A stretch of 64,000 bases of DNA from Halocynthiibacter styelae (GCF_016123485.1 NZ_JADCKQ010000005.1:186001-250000), one strand, 5' to 3'. Counted from the first letter of the stretch, positions 1 through 8,415 are shown. Notes: a model not told the origin generated them from the letters alone. Program-made: numbers and translations.

Positions 1-848
1 CGAAGCTGATCAAAGCTTTTTACACCAGCCCGGGCACAGAAAAGACCCTGACACAGGGAAAAACCCCTGTAACAGACCCTGATATTCCCCTGATCGCGAT
101 CCCGACAACCGCCGGTTCTGGCAGCGAAGCGACCCATTTCGCAGTCGTCTATATCGGGGCAGATAAATACTCTGTCGCCGCGCCCTGCCTTTTGCCGGAT
201 CAGGTCATTCTGGATGGTGCATTGCTGGCCAGTGCGAGCCCCTATCAGAAAACCTGCAACCTGCTGGATGCTCTGGCACAAGCGATTGAAAGCGCCTGGG
301 CCGTAGGATCAACGGGTGAAAGCCGGGAGTATTCCTTCGAGGCCATTGACCTGATCATGCAACATGCCCGCGCCATGGTGCGGCCCGGTGCCGACAGTGT
401 CACCCTTCAGGCCATGGCTGAAGCCGCGCATCTCGCAGGCAAAGCCATTAACATCTCAAAAACCACCGCCGCCCATGCATGGTCTTATGGCATCACCGGC
501 ACATATGGCATCCCCCATGGTCACGCCGTCTGGCTGACCCTGCCCACGATTTTTCAGATCCATGCCCTGGCGGACGAGACCCAAATCAATGACCCACGCG
601 GCCCACAACATCTGCGCGCAATCATGGCACAACTGATGCAGGCCCTGTCCATTGCAACCCCGGATCAGGCCAGCACCACCCTGCGCCAGTTTATGACTGA
701 CATCAGTGCAGAACCCGACCTGACAAAATCCGGCCCCGACACGCCTGAAAAACGCGCGGCCCTGTCGAAACAAGCCAACATGCAACGCATGTCAAACAAT
801 CCGGTCCAGCTGGACCCCGCCTGCATAGAGAGCGTTTTTATGCTATAA
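1..848 (+). CDS. Iron-containing alcohol dehydrogenase, phosphonoacetaldehyde reductase-like (5' end outside window)
   Basis: The reading frame is open from base 3, so the gene begins upstream of the window; about 281 C-terminal residues are visible. The nucleotide-binding motif IPTTAGSGSEAT is followed by DALAQAIES. The metal-site segments TTAAHAWSYG and GIPHGHAVW carry the histidines that ligate iron or zinc in this family. The NAD(P)H-dependent enzymes of this family interconvert aldehydes or ketones and alcohols. The wording around the metal site (KAINISKTTAAHA, then IPHGHAV) resembles the phosphonoacetaldehyde reductase branch, but no phosphonate genes are visible here, so the substrate is inference. 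A small exported-protein remnant follows 30 bases downstream. Confidence 0.8.
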   Translation, partial: KLIKAFYTSPGTEKTLTQGKTPVTDPDIPLIAIPTTAGSGSEATHFAVVYIGADKYSVAAPCLLPDQVILDGALLASASPYQKTCNLLDALAQAIESAWAVGSTGESREYSFEAIDLIMQHARAMVRPGADSVTLQAMAEAAHLAGKAINISKTTAAHAWSYGITGTYGIPHGHAVWLTLPTIFQIHALADETQINDPRGPQHLRAIMAQLMQALSIATPDQASTTLRQFMTDISAEPDLTKSGPDTPEKRAALSKQANMQRMSNNPVQLDPACIESVFML

Positions 849-878
849 TTCTTCTGTATTGATTTCAGGAGACATAAA

Positions 879-1291
879 ATGAAACATTTATCTACCAAAT
901 CACTTTCGTTTGCCGCCATGCTTCTGACGGGCCTTAGCACACAGACCAGTGCCCAGGGGCGGGCGCATAGGCTAGATTGAATCAGCGGGGATGACATGCC
1001 AGCAGTCTGAATGTCGGAACAGACGGCCTGAGCGATTCCACCCTGCGGATCTGGTTTGAATCCGCGAACCGGGGTTCGTTCCAGCGTCCTCTTGCTCCTG
1101 GGGAATGCGCCTGGCAGGATCGTGGACTGAACGCGGATGAACCACGTCAGATCTGGATCCGAAATCTGCGGTTTTCCGGAAATCTGACAGTACGCGAAGG
1201 ACAAATTGTACTGCAGTCACATACACCGCCCGACTCTGCGGCGCTAAACGCCCTGATGCGTCCGGGTACGCGGTTCTCATTTCATGTCTGA
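879..1291 (+). pseudogene. Disrupted gene for a small exported protein
   Basis: A Shine-Dalgarno-like CAGGAGAC precedes the ATG at 879. The ATG opens a 33-residue frame (MKHLSTKSLSFAAMLL..., AxA-type end at TSAQ) that is a clean signal peptide and then stops at 978-980. From about 995 to the TGA at 1289-1291 a different frame is open and codes for a protein-like stretch of about 95 residues (including LRIWFESANRG, ECAWQDRGLN, QIWIRNLRFSG). The two frames cannot be joined by one simple indel, because both are closed between 978 and 994. I read this as a degraded secreted-protein gene; assembly error is the alternative. The family is not recognised. Confidence 0.6.
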
Positions 1292-1329
1292 AATGAAGGG
1301 TCCGCACTGGTCGCAGAGTTTGAGTGAAG

Positions 1330-1368
1330 AAAAAAGCAGATGCCGGAGCATCATCGCCTTCAGGCGAT
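1330..1368 (-). terminator. Likely intrinsic terminator of trhO
   Basis: Read on the minus strand, the hairpin GATGC-TCCG-GCATC (plus positions 1339-1352) is followed within two bases by a run of six T (plus A-run 1330-1335). A second small hairpin, ATCGCC-TTCA-GGCGAT, lies at 1353-1368. The position, 30-70 bases after the trhO stop, fits a terminator. The stem is short, so strength is uncertain. Confidence 0.5.
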
Positions 1369-1398
1369 CCGCTTTCGACCCTTTAAAGTCTGTAAACT

Positions 1399-2307
1399 TC
1401 AGTCGCGCGGACCCACGTGATTTTCGCCACGCTTTTTGGACAGCGCGATCTGCTTCTGGCGTTCGCGGAAGCGGGTTTTGCGATCCTCTGACGTCTGGTC
1501 AACGCAGAGGTGACAGCTGACACCTTCCTCATATTCAGGACGTTCCAGGTCTTCCGGCAGGATCGGGTGACGGCAGGCGTGGCACAGGTGGTGCGGACCT
1601 TCGACAAGGCCGTGACCGATGGAAACGCGCTGATCAAAGATGAAACATTCGCCTTCCCAGGTGCTTTCCTCTTCCGGCACTTCTTCCAGATATTTCAGAA
1701 TACCACCTTTCAGGTGATACACATCCTCAACCCCCTGCCCCAGCAGATAGTTCGTTGATTTCTCACAACGAATTCCGCCAGTACAGAACATCGCCACACG
1801 TTTGTTGTGGAAACGATCTGCGTTCTTTTCCCACCATTCGGGGAATTCGCGGAAAGATTTGGTTTCCGGATCAATCGCGCCTTTGAACGTACCGATCCCG
1901 ACCTCGTAATCATTGCGGGTGTCGATCACCACAACATCATCCTGGGTGATCAGATCGTTCCAGTCCTTTGGGTCGACATAATTGCCAACAGAGGCCGTCG
2001 GATCAACGTCGGGCTGGCCCATGGTGACGATCTCTTTCTTGAGCTTCACCTTCATCCGGTTGAACGGCATTTCAGACGCCGGACTTTCCTTATGTTCCAG
2101 ATCGTTACACCCTGGCAGCGCCCGGATATAAGCCAGCATCCGGTCCAGCCCGGCACGTGGTCCGGCAACAGTTCCGTTGATGCCTTCCTTTGCAAGAAGC
2201 AGCGATCCTCTGATCCCCTCCTCATCACACAGAGCCTGAAGCGGCCCCTGCACGGCAGGCGGGTTTTCAATACGGGCGAAGTGATAAAGTGCGGCTACGA
2301 TAGTCAT
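1399..2307 (-). CDS. trhO: tRNA uridine(34) hydroxylase TrhO (YceA family, rhodanese fold)
   Basis: TrhO hydroxylates uridine 34 of certain tRNAs, the first step to 5-methoxy- or 5-carboxymethoxyuridine. An N-terminal region (VAALYHFARI, GSLLLAKEGINGTVAG) leads into a rhodanese domain with the active-site loop CTGGIRCEKST. A C-terminal cysteine-rich part (CHACRHP, SCHLC) is typical of the family. The length of about 302 residues is normal. I chose the ATG at 2307; a GTG three codons upstream (2316) is possible, and neither has a strong ribosome binding site. It is a single gene with a candidate terminator downstream. Confidence 0.9.
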   Translation of the reverse strand: MTIVAALYHFARIENPPAVQGPLQALCDEEGIRGSLLLAKEGINGTVAGPRAGLDRMLAYIRALPGCNDLEHKESPASEMPFNRMKVKLKKEIVTMGQPDVDPTASVGNYVDPKDWNDLITQDDVVVIDTRNDYEVGIGTFKGAIDPETKSFREFPEWWEKNADRFHNKRVAMFCTGGIRCEKSTNYLLGQGVEDVYHLKGGILKYLEEVPEEESTWEGECFIFDQRVSIGHGLVEGPHHLCHACRHPILPEDLERPEYEEGVSCHLCVDQTSEDRKTRFRERQKQIALSKKRGENHVGPRD

Positions 2308-2367
2308 AGCGCGCACATAGGCCGATCAACCGTCGGGATCAAGAGAAAGCTCTTATTATCCGACCCC

Positions 2368-2769
2368 TCATGCGGATTTCATTTGCGGCATCACGGGAAA
2401 CTGACGCGCCTGATCAGACGCCAACACAGCACCAGTGTACCAGGGCGACAAAAGCGTTTTCTGCATCAGTTCCGGACAATGTTCCGGCAGATCATCTGCG
2501 GATACACCCGGGCTTTCTGCAAGTTTTTGTGCAATGATGCTAAGGAACGCAAAGGTGACTGTGGCGTTGAACTTCTCCGGCACGCCGGCCTTTTTCACCA
2601 GGGCTTTCAAGCCGTTGGCGTATAAAAATGCAGCCTCAAAGAAATCATATCCGCGCAATGCGAAAGCGGCACAGATCACGTGATCCCGGTGGGTAAATCC
2701 TGCTGGATCAAGCGTGCCTTCAGACATCGCGGCAAATACCCCTGCGGCACTTCTGTTTTCATTCTGCAT
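2368..2769 (-). CDS. Conserved hypothetical protein (HRDH-motif family)
   Basis: A 133-residue soluble protein with no signal peptide or membrane segment. The pattern FTHRDHVICAAFALR, then FNATVTFAFLSIIAQKL, matches a widespread family of about 130-150 residues with a conserved histidine-rich HRDH box and unknown function. Its start codon lies one base after the stop codon of the gene at 2771-3013, so the two are almost certainly co-transcribed and translationally coupled. No function can be assigned from sequence. Confidence 0.7.
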   Translation of the reverse strand: MQNENRSAAGVFAAMSEGTLDPAGFTHRDHVICAAFALRGYDFFEAAFLYANGLKALVKKAGVPEKFNATVTFAFLSIIAQKLAESPGVSADDLPEHCPELMQKTLLSPWYTGAVLASDQARQFPVMPQMKSA

Positions 2770-2770
2770 C

Positions 2771-3013
2771 TTATTTCTCCCGCAGGCGGTGACTGTCTTC
2801 TGCCGTCAGATCCAGATCATAGACCCCTTTCAGCGCTTCAATCTTCCCAAGAGTATCCTCGGAAAAAGGAGTTTTCCCTTCGAAACAGTGCAAAGCCATC
2901 CCTTCGATCAGCTCTGCGGTGGACATATCCAGATGTTCCGCCAGGCCCTTCAGCACTTTCAGCAATCTGGTTTCGACGCGCAGCCCGGTCTGTGTACGCG
3001 TTACAGTTTTCAT
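2771..3013 (-). CDS. Small ribbon-helix-helix-like protein, possible autorepressor
   Basis: An 80-residue protein. The ATG at 3013 is chosen because GGAG lies seven bases before it; an upstream in-frame ATG at 3043 has no ribosome binding site and lies inside the inverted repeat. The N-terminus (RTQTGLRVETRLLKVLKGLA, then STAELIEGMALHCFEG) has the short beta-strand plus two-helix arrangement of ribbon-helix-helix (CopG/Arc) DNA-binding proteins, but the match is by pattern only. It is first in a two-gene unit with 2368-2769. A strong inverted repeat at 3036-3068 upstream would suit autoregulation. Confidence 0.55.
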   Translation of the reverse strand: MKTVTRTQTGLRVETRLLKVLKGLAEHLDMSTAELIEGMALHCFEGKTPFSEDTLGKIEALKGVYDLDLTAEDSHRLREK

Positions 3014-3035
3014 CAGTATCTCCAATTGACACCTT

Positions 3036-3068
3036 GGTACCAATATAACGATTCTCTTATATTGACCA
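3036..3068. promoter_or_regulatory. Inverted-repeat operator/promoter between the RHH-like gene and pncA
   Basis: CAATATAA (3041-3048) and TTATATTG (3057-3064) are perfect 8-base arms separated by 8 bases. The match extends outward to TGGT on the left (with two extra bases) and ACCA on the right. The palindrome TTGGTACCAA (3034-3043) overlaps the left arm. The element lies in the 99-base gap between divergent genes, 23 bases upstream of the RHH-like start. The A/T-rich arms also contain TATATT and TATAAC, which could serve as -10 elements. Confidence 0.5.
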
Positions 3069-3112
3069 GCCCCTGCGCACGTCCTACCAATTTCACAACA
3101 AGGGAGACCAAC

Positions 3113-3718
3113 ATGCGCGCATCACACGAAGCCCTGATTGTTATCGACGTTCAGAATGATTTCTGCCCTGGCGGCGCATTGGCTGTTGAGGAAGGGGATC
3201 AGATTGTCCCTGAAATCAACGCGATGATGGATGATTTCGCAACCGTTGTTCTGACCCAGGACTGGCACCCGGCCGGGCATTCGTCGTTTGCCTCATCGCA
3301 TGATGGGAAGAACCCGCTTGAAATGATCGACATGCCTTATGGGCCGCAGGTTCTCTGGCCGGATCATTGTGTCCAAGGCAGTGCAGGGGCTGAATTCCAC
3401 AATGACCTGCGCCTGGAACCTGCAAACCTGATCATCCGCAAAGGTATGAACCCGGCGATTGACAGCTATTCAGCGTTTTTTGAGAACGATCAGACAACCC
3501 CAACAGGCCTGGAAGGCTATCTGCGCGGGCTGGGCATCACGCATTTGACCATGGTCGGCCTGGCCACAGATTTCTGCGTGTATTTCTCTGCCGTGGATGC
3601 TGCCAAACTGGGTTTTGACGTGACCGTTATCGAAAGTGCCTGCCGGGGGATTGATCTGAACGGATCCATGCAGGCAGCACAGAATGCAATGAGCGCTGTG
3701 GCCGTGAAGCTGGTCTGA
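3113..3718 (+). CDS. pncA: Nicotinamidase PncA
   Basis: PncA hydrolyses nicotinamide to nicotinate and ammonia in NAD salvage, feeding PncB encoded at 6078-7370. The protein has 201 residues with the catalytic triad Asp12 (IVIDVQNDF), Lys110 (IIRKGMNP) and Cys155 (ATDFCVYF). The metal-binding run DWHPAGHSSF is present. The ATG at 3113 follows GGGAGA by six bases; in-frame sequence upstream overlaps the divergent operator and is not coding-like. It is a cytoplasmic isochorismatase-fold enzyme. Confidence 0.95.
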   Translation: MRASHEALIVIDVQNDFCPGGALAVEEGDQIVPEINAMMDDFATVVLTQDWHPAGHSSFASSHDGKNPLEMIDMPYGPQVLWPDHCVQGSAGAEFHNDLRLEPANLIIRKGMNPAIDSYSAFFENDQTTPTGLEGYLRGLGITHLTMVGLATDFCVYFSAVDAAKLGFDVTVIESACRGIDLNGSMQAAQNAMSAVAVKLV

Positions 3719-3779
3719 AACACACCGTTTATTAACCGGCAACTGGCATAGAGAGGCACATAACCCTCTGGTCAGTATA

Positions 3780-6026
3780 ATGAATGCAAACAATCAAACC
3801 GCCCGGGAAGCCCTGAACTGCTTCGAAATAAGGAATCGCCCTGACGGGCTGTTTCTGCGGTATGCCAGAGGGTATGTCGCGGCTGTCCCTGTCCGCCTTG
3901 CGATGATGACATTTGCCGCAGTTCTTCTTGCTGTCATTACCACACCCGGCCTCGCGCTTCTTGCCTATCTGATTGGTATGACAGGTGAAGTTGTTCATAT
4001 CAGCAGCCTTCTGAAAGATCGCAAAATCCCCATTGCCGAATACCAGTGTTCTCGCAGGCGTCGTGATATTCAACGCCTGACCGCTGCTTTCCAGGCCATC
4101 TGTGCATCAATCGGACTGGCCATCGTCTGGAGCGCCTCTGACCTTGGCGAAACACGGTTTTTTGCGTTTGTCTGCATCACCACACTGATTATTCACGCCA
4201 GCATTACCATGCCATTTTTCCCCTGGGGCAGCCGCCTGCGGCTGGGGATCTATATTCTGGTCTCAATCTTTCTGATTCTACATGATATTCAGATCGCGGA
4301 CGGTATGGATCCCGGGTTGGGATTTGATCTGGCTGCGATTAGCCTGTTCAGTTTGATGGCCGTTATGCTTATGGTCAGCCGGTACAAAAGCTTTCATGCA
4401 GCGCAGCTGGCAAAGCGTCATTTGCTACAGGAAAAGCTGGAGGCTGAAGAAGCGCGTGATCGCCTGATCCGCAGTCAGAACCTGACGAAACAACTTGCCC
4501 TCGTGGCACGCAACGCCAGCGACATTGTCATCATTACAGAAACCGATGGCACGATCAGCTGGGTCAATGACACGTTTATCCATTCGACCGGATATTCCGA
4601 GAAGGACATACTTGGGAAACACGTCAAAATGCTGAATGGTCCTGAAACGGACCCCGCCGTCATTCAAAAGCTCATCCAGGCCCGAAAGGAAGGCGAAGGC
4701 GTTCGTACTGAAATTCTGAATTATGATAAAAACGGTCAGACGAAATGGTATGAAATCAATATTTCTCCGGTCTATGACGACATGGGCATTCTTATTAATT
4801 TCGTTTCGATTGAACGGGATATTCATGCCCTGAAACAGCGCGAAGCCGATCTGGCGGAAGCCCGGGAAACCGCTGAAGAAACCGCGCGCGCCAAAACCGC
4901 TTTCCTCGCCACAATGAGCCATGAAATCCGCACCCCGATGAATGGCATTATCGGGGTCACGGATCTGTTGCTGGAAAGTGATCTGAACCCGGATCAGCGC
5001 CATCTGACTGAAACGATTTCAGATGCCGGCGGGGCCTTGCTTGGCATTATCAACAATACCCTTGATCTGACACGTCTTGAGGCAGGCAAGGCTGAACTGG
5101 AGCAACATAATTTCTCAGTTCGGCAGGTCGCGCTGAAAACCACAGAGCTTCTCAAACCAATCGCGAACGGGAAACAAATTGGCCTGAATATTCACATCGC
5201 AGAAGATGTACCCGACACAATCACGGGCGATCCTGGCAGGTTCAGACAGGTTCTCATGAACCTGATCGGCAATGCGATTAAATTTACCTCTGACGGGCAG
5301 GTTGATTGTGAAATATTCGGTCCAGAGGCACCTGAAGTCCCGGAAATCTCTGTCGTCATCCATGACACCGGCATTGGCATAGCTGAAAATAAGCTTTCTG
5401 CCATCTTCGAAGAGTTCACTCAGGCTGATTCCAGTGTCTCAAGGCGTTTTGGTGGCACTGGCCTTGGGCTGAGCATTTCACAGAAACTCGCCCATGCCAT
5501 GGGGGGGCGCATCTCAGTAACCTCCACGATTGGCATAGGGTCAGCTTTCACACTGACATTGCCCGCCAGGTTGCCGTCCGAAAACGAACCCCTTCTGACA
5601 TCACAGCCTGGCAATTCATCGCTGAAGGGAAAATCTGTCCTCATCGCAGATGACAACAAAACAAACCGTTTCATCCTGAGCAGACTTCTGCGAGACACCG
5701 GGATGGACCTGGATTTTGCCACCGATGGATTTGAAGTCATTGATTCATTTCACAAGAACAAACCCGACCTGATCCTGATGGATGTTTCCATGCCAGGAAA
5801 AGATGGATTGGAAGCCACCCGTGAAATCCGGAAGTTCGAAGAACAGAACCGTTACCTCGCTGTGCCCATATATGCGCTGACAGCAAATGCCTTTTCCAGC
5901 CATCAGAGCGATTGTACCTCTGCCGGCATGAATGGTTTTCTGACAAAACCGGTCAAAAAAGATGTTCTTGTCGGCACGCTTACAAAAATATTCTCTGACA
6001 GCACTGGCAATCCTGCAATATCCTGA
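3780..6026 (+). CDS. Membrane hybrid sensor histidine kinase (PAS-HisKA-HATPase-REC)
   Basis: 748 residues. Several hydrophobic segments occupy roughly residues 35-205, followed by a short coiled linker, a PAS domain at about 235-350 (ASDIVIITETDGTISWVND), and the HisKA box MSHEIRTPMNG with phospho-acceptor His381. An HATPase domain follows (N box NAIKFT, G boxes DTGIGIA and GGTGLGLS). A C-terminal receiver has phospho-acceptor Asp668 (LILMDVSMPG). No HPt domain is present, so phosphate would have to leave through a separate phosphotransferase. The gene sits between pncA and pncB, 61 and 51 bases away. No response regulator is adjacent. The ATG at 3780 has a weak ribosome binding site. Confidence 0.9.
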   Translation: MNANNQTAREALNCFEIRNRPDGLFLRYARGYVAAVPVRLAMMTFAAVLLAVITTPGLALLAYLIGMTGEVVHISSLLKDRKIPIAEYQCSRRRRDIQRLTAAFQAICASIGLAIVWSASDLGETRFFAFVCITTLIIHASITMPFFPWGSRLRLGIYILVSIFLILHDIQIADGMDPGLGFDLAAISLFSLMAVMLMVSRYKSFHAAQLAKRHLLQEKLEAEEARDRLIRSQNLTKQLALVARNASDIVIITETDGTISWVNDTFIHSTGYSEKDILGKHVKMLNGPETDPAVIQKLIQARKEGEGVRTEILNYDKNGQTKWYEINISPVYDDMGILINFVSIERDIHALKQREADLAEARETAEETARAKTAFLATMSHEIRTPMNGIIGVTDLLLESDLNPDQRHLTETISDAGGALLGIINNTLDLTRLEAGKAELEQHNFSVRQVALKTTELLKPIANGKQIGLNIHIAEDVPDTITGDPGRFRQVLMNLIGNAIKFTSDGQVDCEIFGPEAPEVPEISVVIHDTGIGIAENKLSAIFEEFTQADSSVSRRFGGTGLGLSISQKLAHAMGGRISVTSTIGIGSAFTLTLPARLPSENEPLLTSQPGNSSLKGKSVLIADDNKTNRFILSRLLRDTGMDLDFATDGFEVIDSFHKNKPDLILMDVSMPGKDGLEATREIRKFEEQNRYLAVPIYALTANAFSSHQSDCTSAGMNGFLTKPVKKDVLVGTLTKIFSDSTGNPAIS

Positions 6027-6077
6027 GATAGCCTTCTGTAAAATTCGCCACAGGCCCGGCTGGCAGAGGAAGGCATC

Positions 6078-7370
6078 ATGATCGACATCGCAACACGTGT
6101 GTACAATCACAAATGGAAAATCGATCCGATTGTCCGGTCATTGATCGATACGGATTTCTACAAACTTCTGATGTGTCAGTCTGTGTTTCGCAACAAACCT
6201 GACACGACCGTTACCTTCAGCCTGATCAATCGGTCAAAGGATATCCGCCTGGCTGAACTGATCGACGAAGGCGAATTGCGCGAACAACTGGATCATGTGA
6301 AATCCCTGTCTCTGTCCCGGGGCGAAAGCACCTGGCTGCGCGGCAATACATTCTACGGCAAACGCCAGATGTTCCGCCCGGATTTCATGGAATGGTTCGA
6401 AAACATGCGCCTGCCGGATTATCATCTTGAGAAACGTGACGGCCAGTATGAACTGACCTTTGAAGGCTCCTGGCCCGAAGTCATGCTATGGGAAATTCCG
6501 GCCCTTGCGATTCTGATGGAACTGCGCAGCCGGGCTGTCCTGAACACCATGAAGAAATTCGAACTTCAGGTGCTTTATGCCCGGGCGATGACCAAACTCT
6601 GGGAAAAAGTCGAAGCCCTGCGCAGCGTCGAAAATCTGCGCATCGCAGACTTTGGCACCCGCCGCCGTCACTCTTACCTCTGGCAGGACTGGTGTGTTCA
6701 GGCCATGATGGAAGGGTTGGGTGAAAAATTTGTCGGCACATCCAATTGCCGGATTGCCATGCAACGCGAAATTGAAGCGATCGGCACCAACGCCCATGAA
6801 CTGCCCATGGTGTATTCCGCCCTTGCAGAAGATGACGCAGCCCTTGCGCAGGCCCCCTACCAGGTTCTTGAGGACTGGCACGAGGAACACGACGGCATGT
6901 TGCGCGTCATTCTGCCCGACACCTATGGCACACAGGGGTTCCTCGATCGTGCACCTGAATGGCTGAATGAGTGGACAGGCATCCGGATCGATTCCGGCGA
7001 CCCGGCCACCGGCGCCGAAAACGCCATTAACTGGTGGAAATCCCGTGGCGAAGATCCGACGAAAAAACTGGTGATCTTTTCTGACGGGCTGGATGTCGAG
7101 AAAGTGCGCGAATTAAGTGCACAATTTCAGGGACGTGTTCGGGTGTCCTTCGGCTGGGGCACATTGTTAACCAATGATTTCCGCGGGCTTGTTCCGGATA
7201 ATGCCCTGGCACCCTTCTCACTGGTCTGCAAAGCGATCAAAGCCAACGGGCGCTCCACGGTGAAGCTTTCTGACAACCCAAACAAAGCGATGGGCCCGGC
7301 AGATCAGATCGAACGTTACAAACGCGTTTTTGCGGTTGGCACACAAAAAGCACAGGATGTAATCGTTTAA
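6078..7370 (+). CDS. pncB: Nicotinate phosphoribosyltransferase PncB
   Basis: PncB converts nicotinate, PRPP and ATP to nicotinate mononucleotide, the step after PncA. The 430 residues are normal for the bacterial type. Recognisable segments are LIDTDFYKLLMCQ near the N-terminus, FGTRRRHSYLWQ with the conserved His198 expected to be phosphorylated, GTSNC, and IRIDSGDP plus KLSDNPNK in the phosphoribosyl site. GGAAGG lies five bases before the ATG. Together with pncA at 3113 it gives a nicotinamide-to-NaMN route. Confidence 0.95.
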   Translation: MIDIATRVYNHKWKIDPIVRSLIDTDFYKLLMCQSVFRNKPDTTVTFSLINRSKDIRLAELIDEGELREQLDHVKSLSLSRGESTWLRGNTFYGKRQMFRPDFMEWFENMRLPDYHLEKRDGQYELTFEGSWPEVMLWEIPALAILMELRSRAVLNTMKKFELQVLYARAMTKLWEKVEALRSVENLRIADFGTRRRHSYLWQDWCVQAMMEGLGEKFVGTSNCRIAMQREIEAIGTNAHELPMVYSALAEDDAALAQAPYQVLEDWHEEHDGMLRVILPDTYGTQGFLDRAPEWLNEWTGIRIDSGDPATGAENAINWWKSRGEDPTKKLVIFSDGLDVEKVRELSAQFQGRVRVSFGWGTLLTNDFRGLVPDNALAPFSLVCKAIKANGRSTVKLSDNPNKAMGPADQIERYKRVFAVGTQKAQDVIV

Positions 7371-7388
7371 ACTCTGAGAACCCGTGTA

Positions 7389-7404
7389 ATTTTAGACGTT
7401 AAGC
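7389..7404 (+). promoter_or_regulatory. Motif shared with the flgE upstream region, before motB
   Basis: ATTTTAGACGTTAAGC lies 55 bases before the motB start. A near copy, ATTTTAAACGTTAGCC, lies 67 bases before the flgE start. The two agree at 13 of 16 positions in otherwise unlike intergenic regions, which suggests a common promoter or regulator site for the flagellar genes. Confidence 0.4.
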
Positions 7405-7458
7405 GCCCGTTCACACACCTCTGCTATCCATGATCCCGGGTAAATATGAGGTGGCGGG

Positions 7459-8316
7459 ATGGGTGCGGATGGGCTGACCCCTGTAATCATCAAAAAGGTT
7501 AAAAAAGGCGGCGGTGACGGGCATCATGGTGGTGCCTGGAAAGTGGCCTATGCGGATTTTGTAACCGCGATGATGGCTTTTTTCATGTTGATGTGGCTGC
7601 TGAACGCCACAACCGAAAAACAACGCAAAGGGATCGCTGATTATTTCAGCCCGACAATCCCTGTGCACCGGGTATCTGGTGGCGGGGATGGCATGGGTGG
7701 CGGTGATTCTGTCTTCACAGAAGAAACCCTTGCTCAGAATGGGACAGGTGGGTCACTTTCAGCCCCCTCCTCTGAGGATGCCGCAGCCGGGGCGACCGCA
7801 GGTGACAGCCAGGGCGCAATCCCACAGGAAGTCGCCCGGGAAGAAGAGGAAATTCAACAGATCCTTGAAGAACTTGCCGGGAGTGGTGGCGAAAGCTTTG
7901 CGACGGACAACCCTATGAAACACGTGTTAACACGTGTGACCGATGAAGGGCTGATCGTCGAAATTTTCGACCTTCCCGGCGAGCCCCTTTTTCTGAAAGA
8001 CACCGCGGATCCGACCGAAACCCTGCAGGAAATCTCTGACATTCTGACCGGGGTCTTTGCTCTGGTTGAAAACCAGCTTGCGATCAACGGGCATATCATG
8101 GCGCATCCGGTTGTGCTTGCGCATAATCCGGCCTGGGGTCTGTCATCGGCCCGCGCCACGTCAATGCGTCTGTTGATGGAGAACAGCGGATTTGCCGAAG
8201 AGCGCACCCAACGCATTTCCGGTTTTGCGGATCGCAAGCTTGTGGCGCTTGATCCGATGTCTGTCCGCAATAACCGGCTGGAATTGATCCTGCTACGGTC
8301 AGATCAGCCGGAATAA
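7459..8316 (+). CDS. motB: Flagellar motor stator protein MotB
   Basis: 285 residues. A short basic N-terminus with the glycine/histidine run GGGDGHHGG leads into one membrane segment, YADFVTAMMAFFMLMWLL. Asp33 in it is the expected proton-carrying residue of the stator. A plug region (ADYFSPTI) follows, then an OmpA-like peptidoglycan-binding domain (residues about 150-280, ending SVRNNRLELIL). The stretch between is rich in Gly, Ser and Glu. No motA is adjacent. It opens the flagellar block and is separated from flgE by 99 bases containing CtrA-like half-sites. Confidence 0.9.
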   Translation: MGADGLTPVIIKKVKKGGGDGHHGGAWKVAYADFVTAMMAFFMLMWLLNATTEKQRKGIADYFSPTIPVHRVSGGGDGMGGGDSVFTEETLAQNGTGGSLSAPSSEDAAAGATAGDSQGAIPQEVAREEEEIQQILEELAGSGGESFATDNPMKHVLTRVTDEGLIVEIFDLPGEPLFLKDTADPTETLQEISDILTGVFALVENQLAINGHIMAHPVVLAHNPAWGLSSARATSMRLLMENSGFAEERTQRISGFADRKLVALDPMSVRNNRLELILLRSDQPE

Positions 8317-8333
8317 ACAGGAATTTCCTTCGC

Positions 8334-8358
8334 ATTTTAAACGTTAGCCTGATGTTAA
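8334..8358 (+). promoter_or_regulatory. Flagellar promoter motif and CtrA-like box upstream of flgE
   Basis: ATTTTAAACGTTAGCC (8334-8349) matches the motif before motB. Overlapping it, TTAG-N7-TTAA (8344-8347 and 8355-8358) has the half-site spacing of the alphaproteobacterial CtrA box TTAA-N7-TTAA with one mismatch. It lies 58-72 bases before the flgE start. CtrA control of flagellar genes is established in Rhodobacterales; binding here is inference. Confidence 0.45.
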
Positions 8359-8415
8359 GGTGCAGCGCTTACTGCTGAAATCAGACCAAGGATTGATGCA
8401 GCAGAAAGGCGCACC

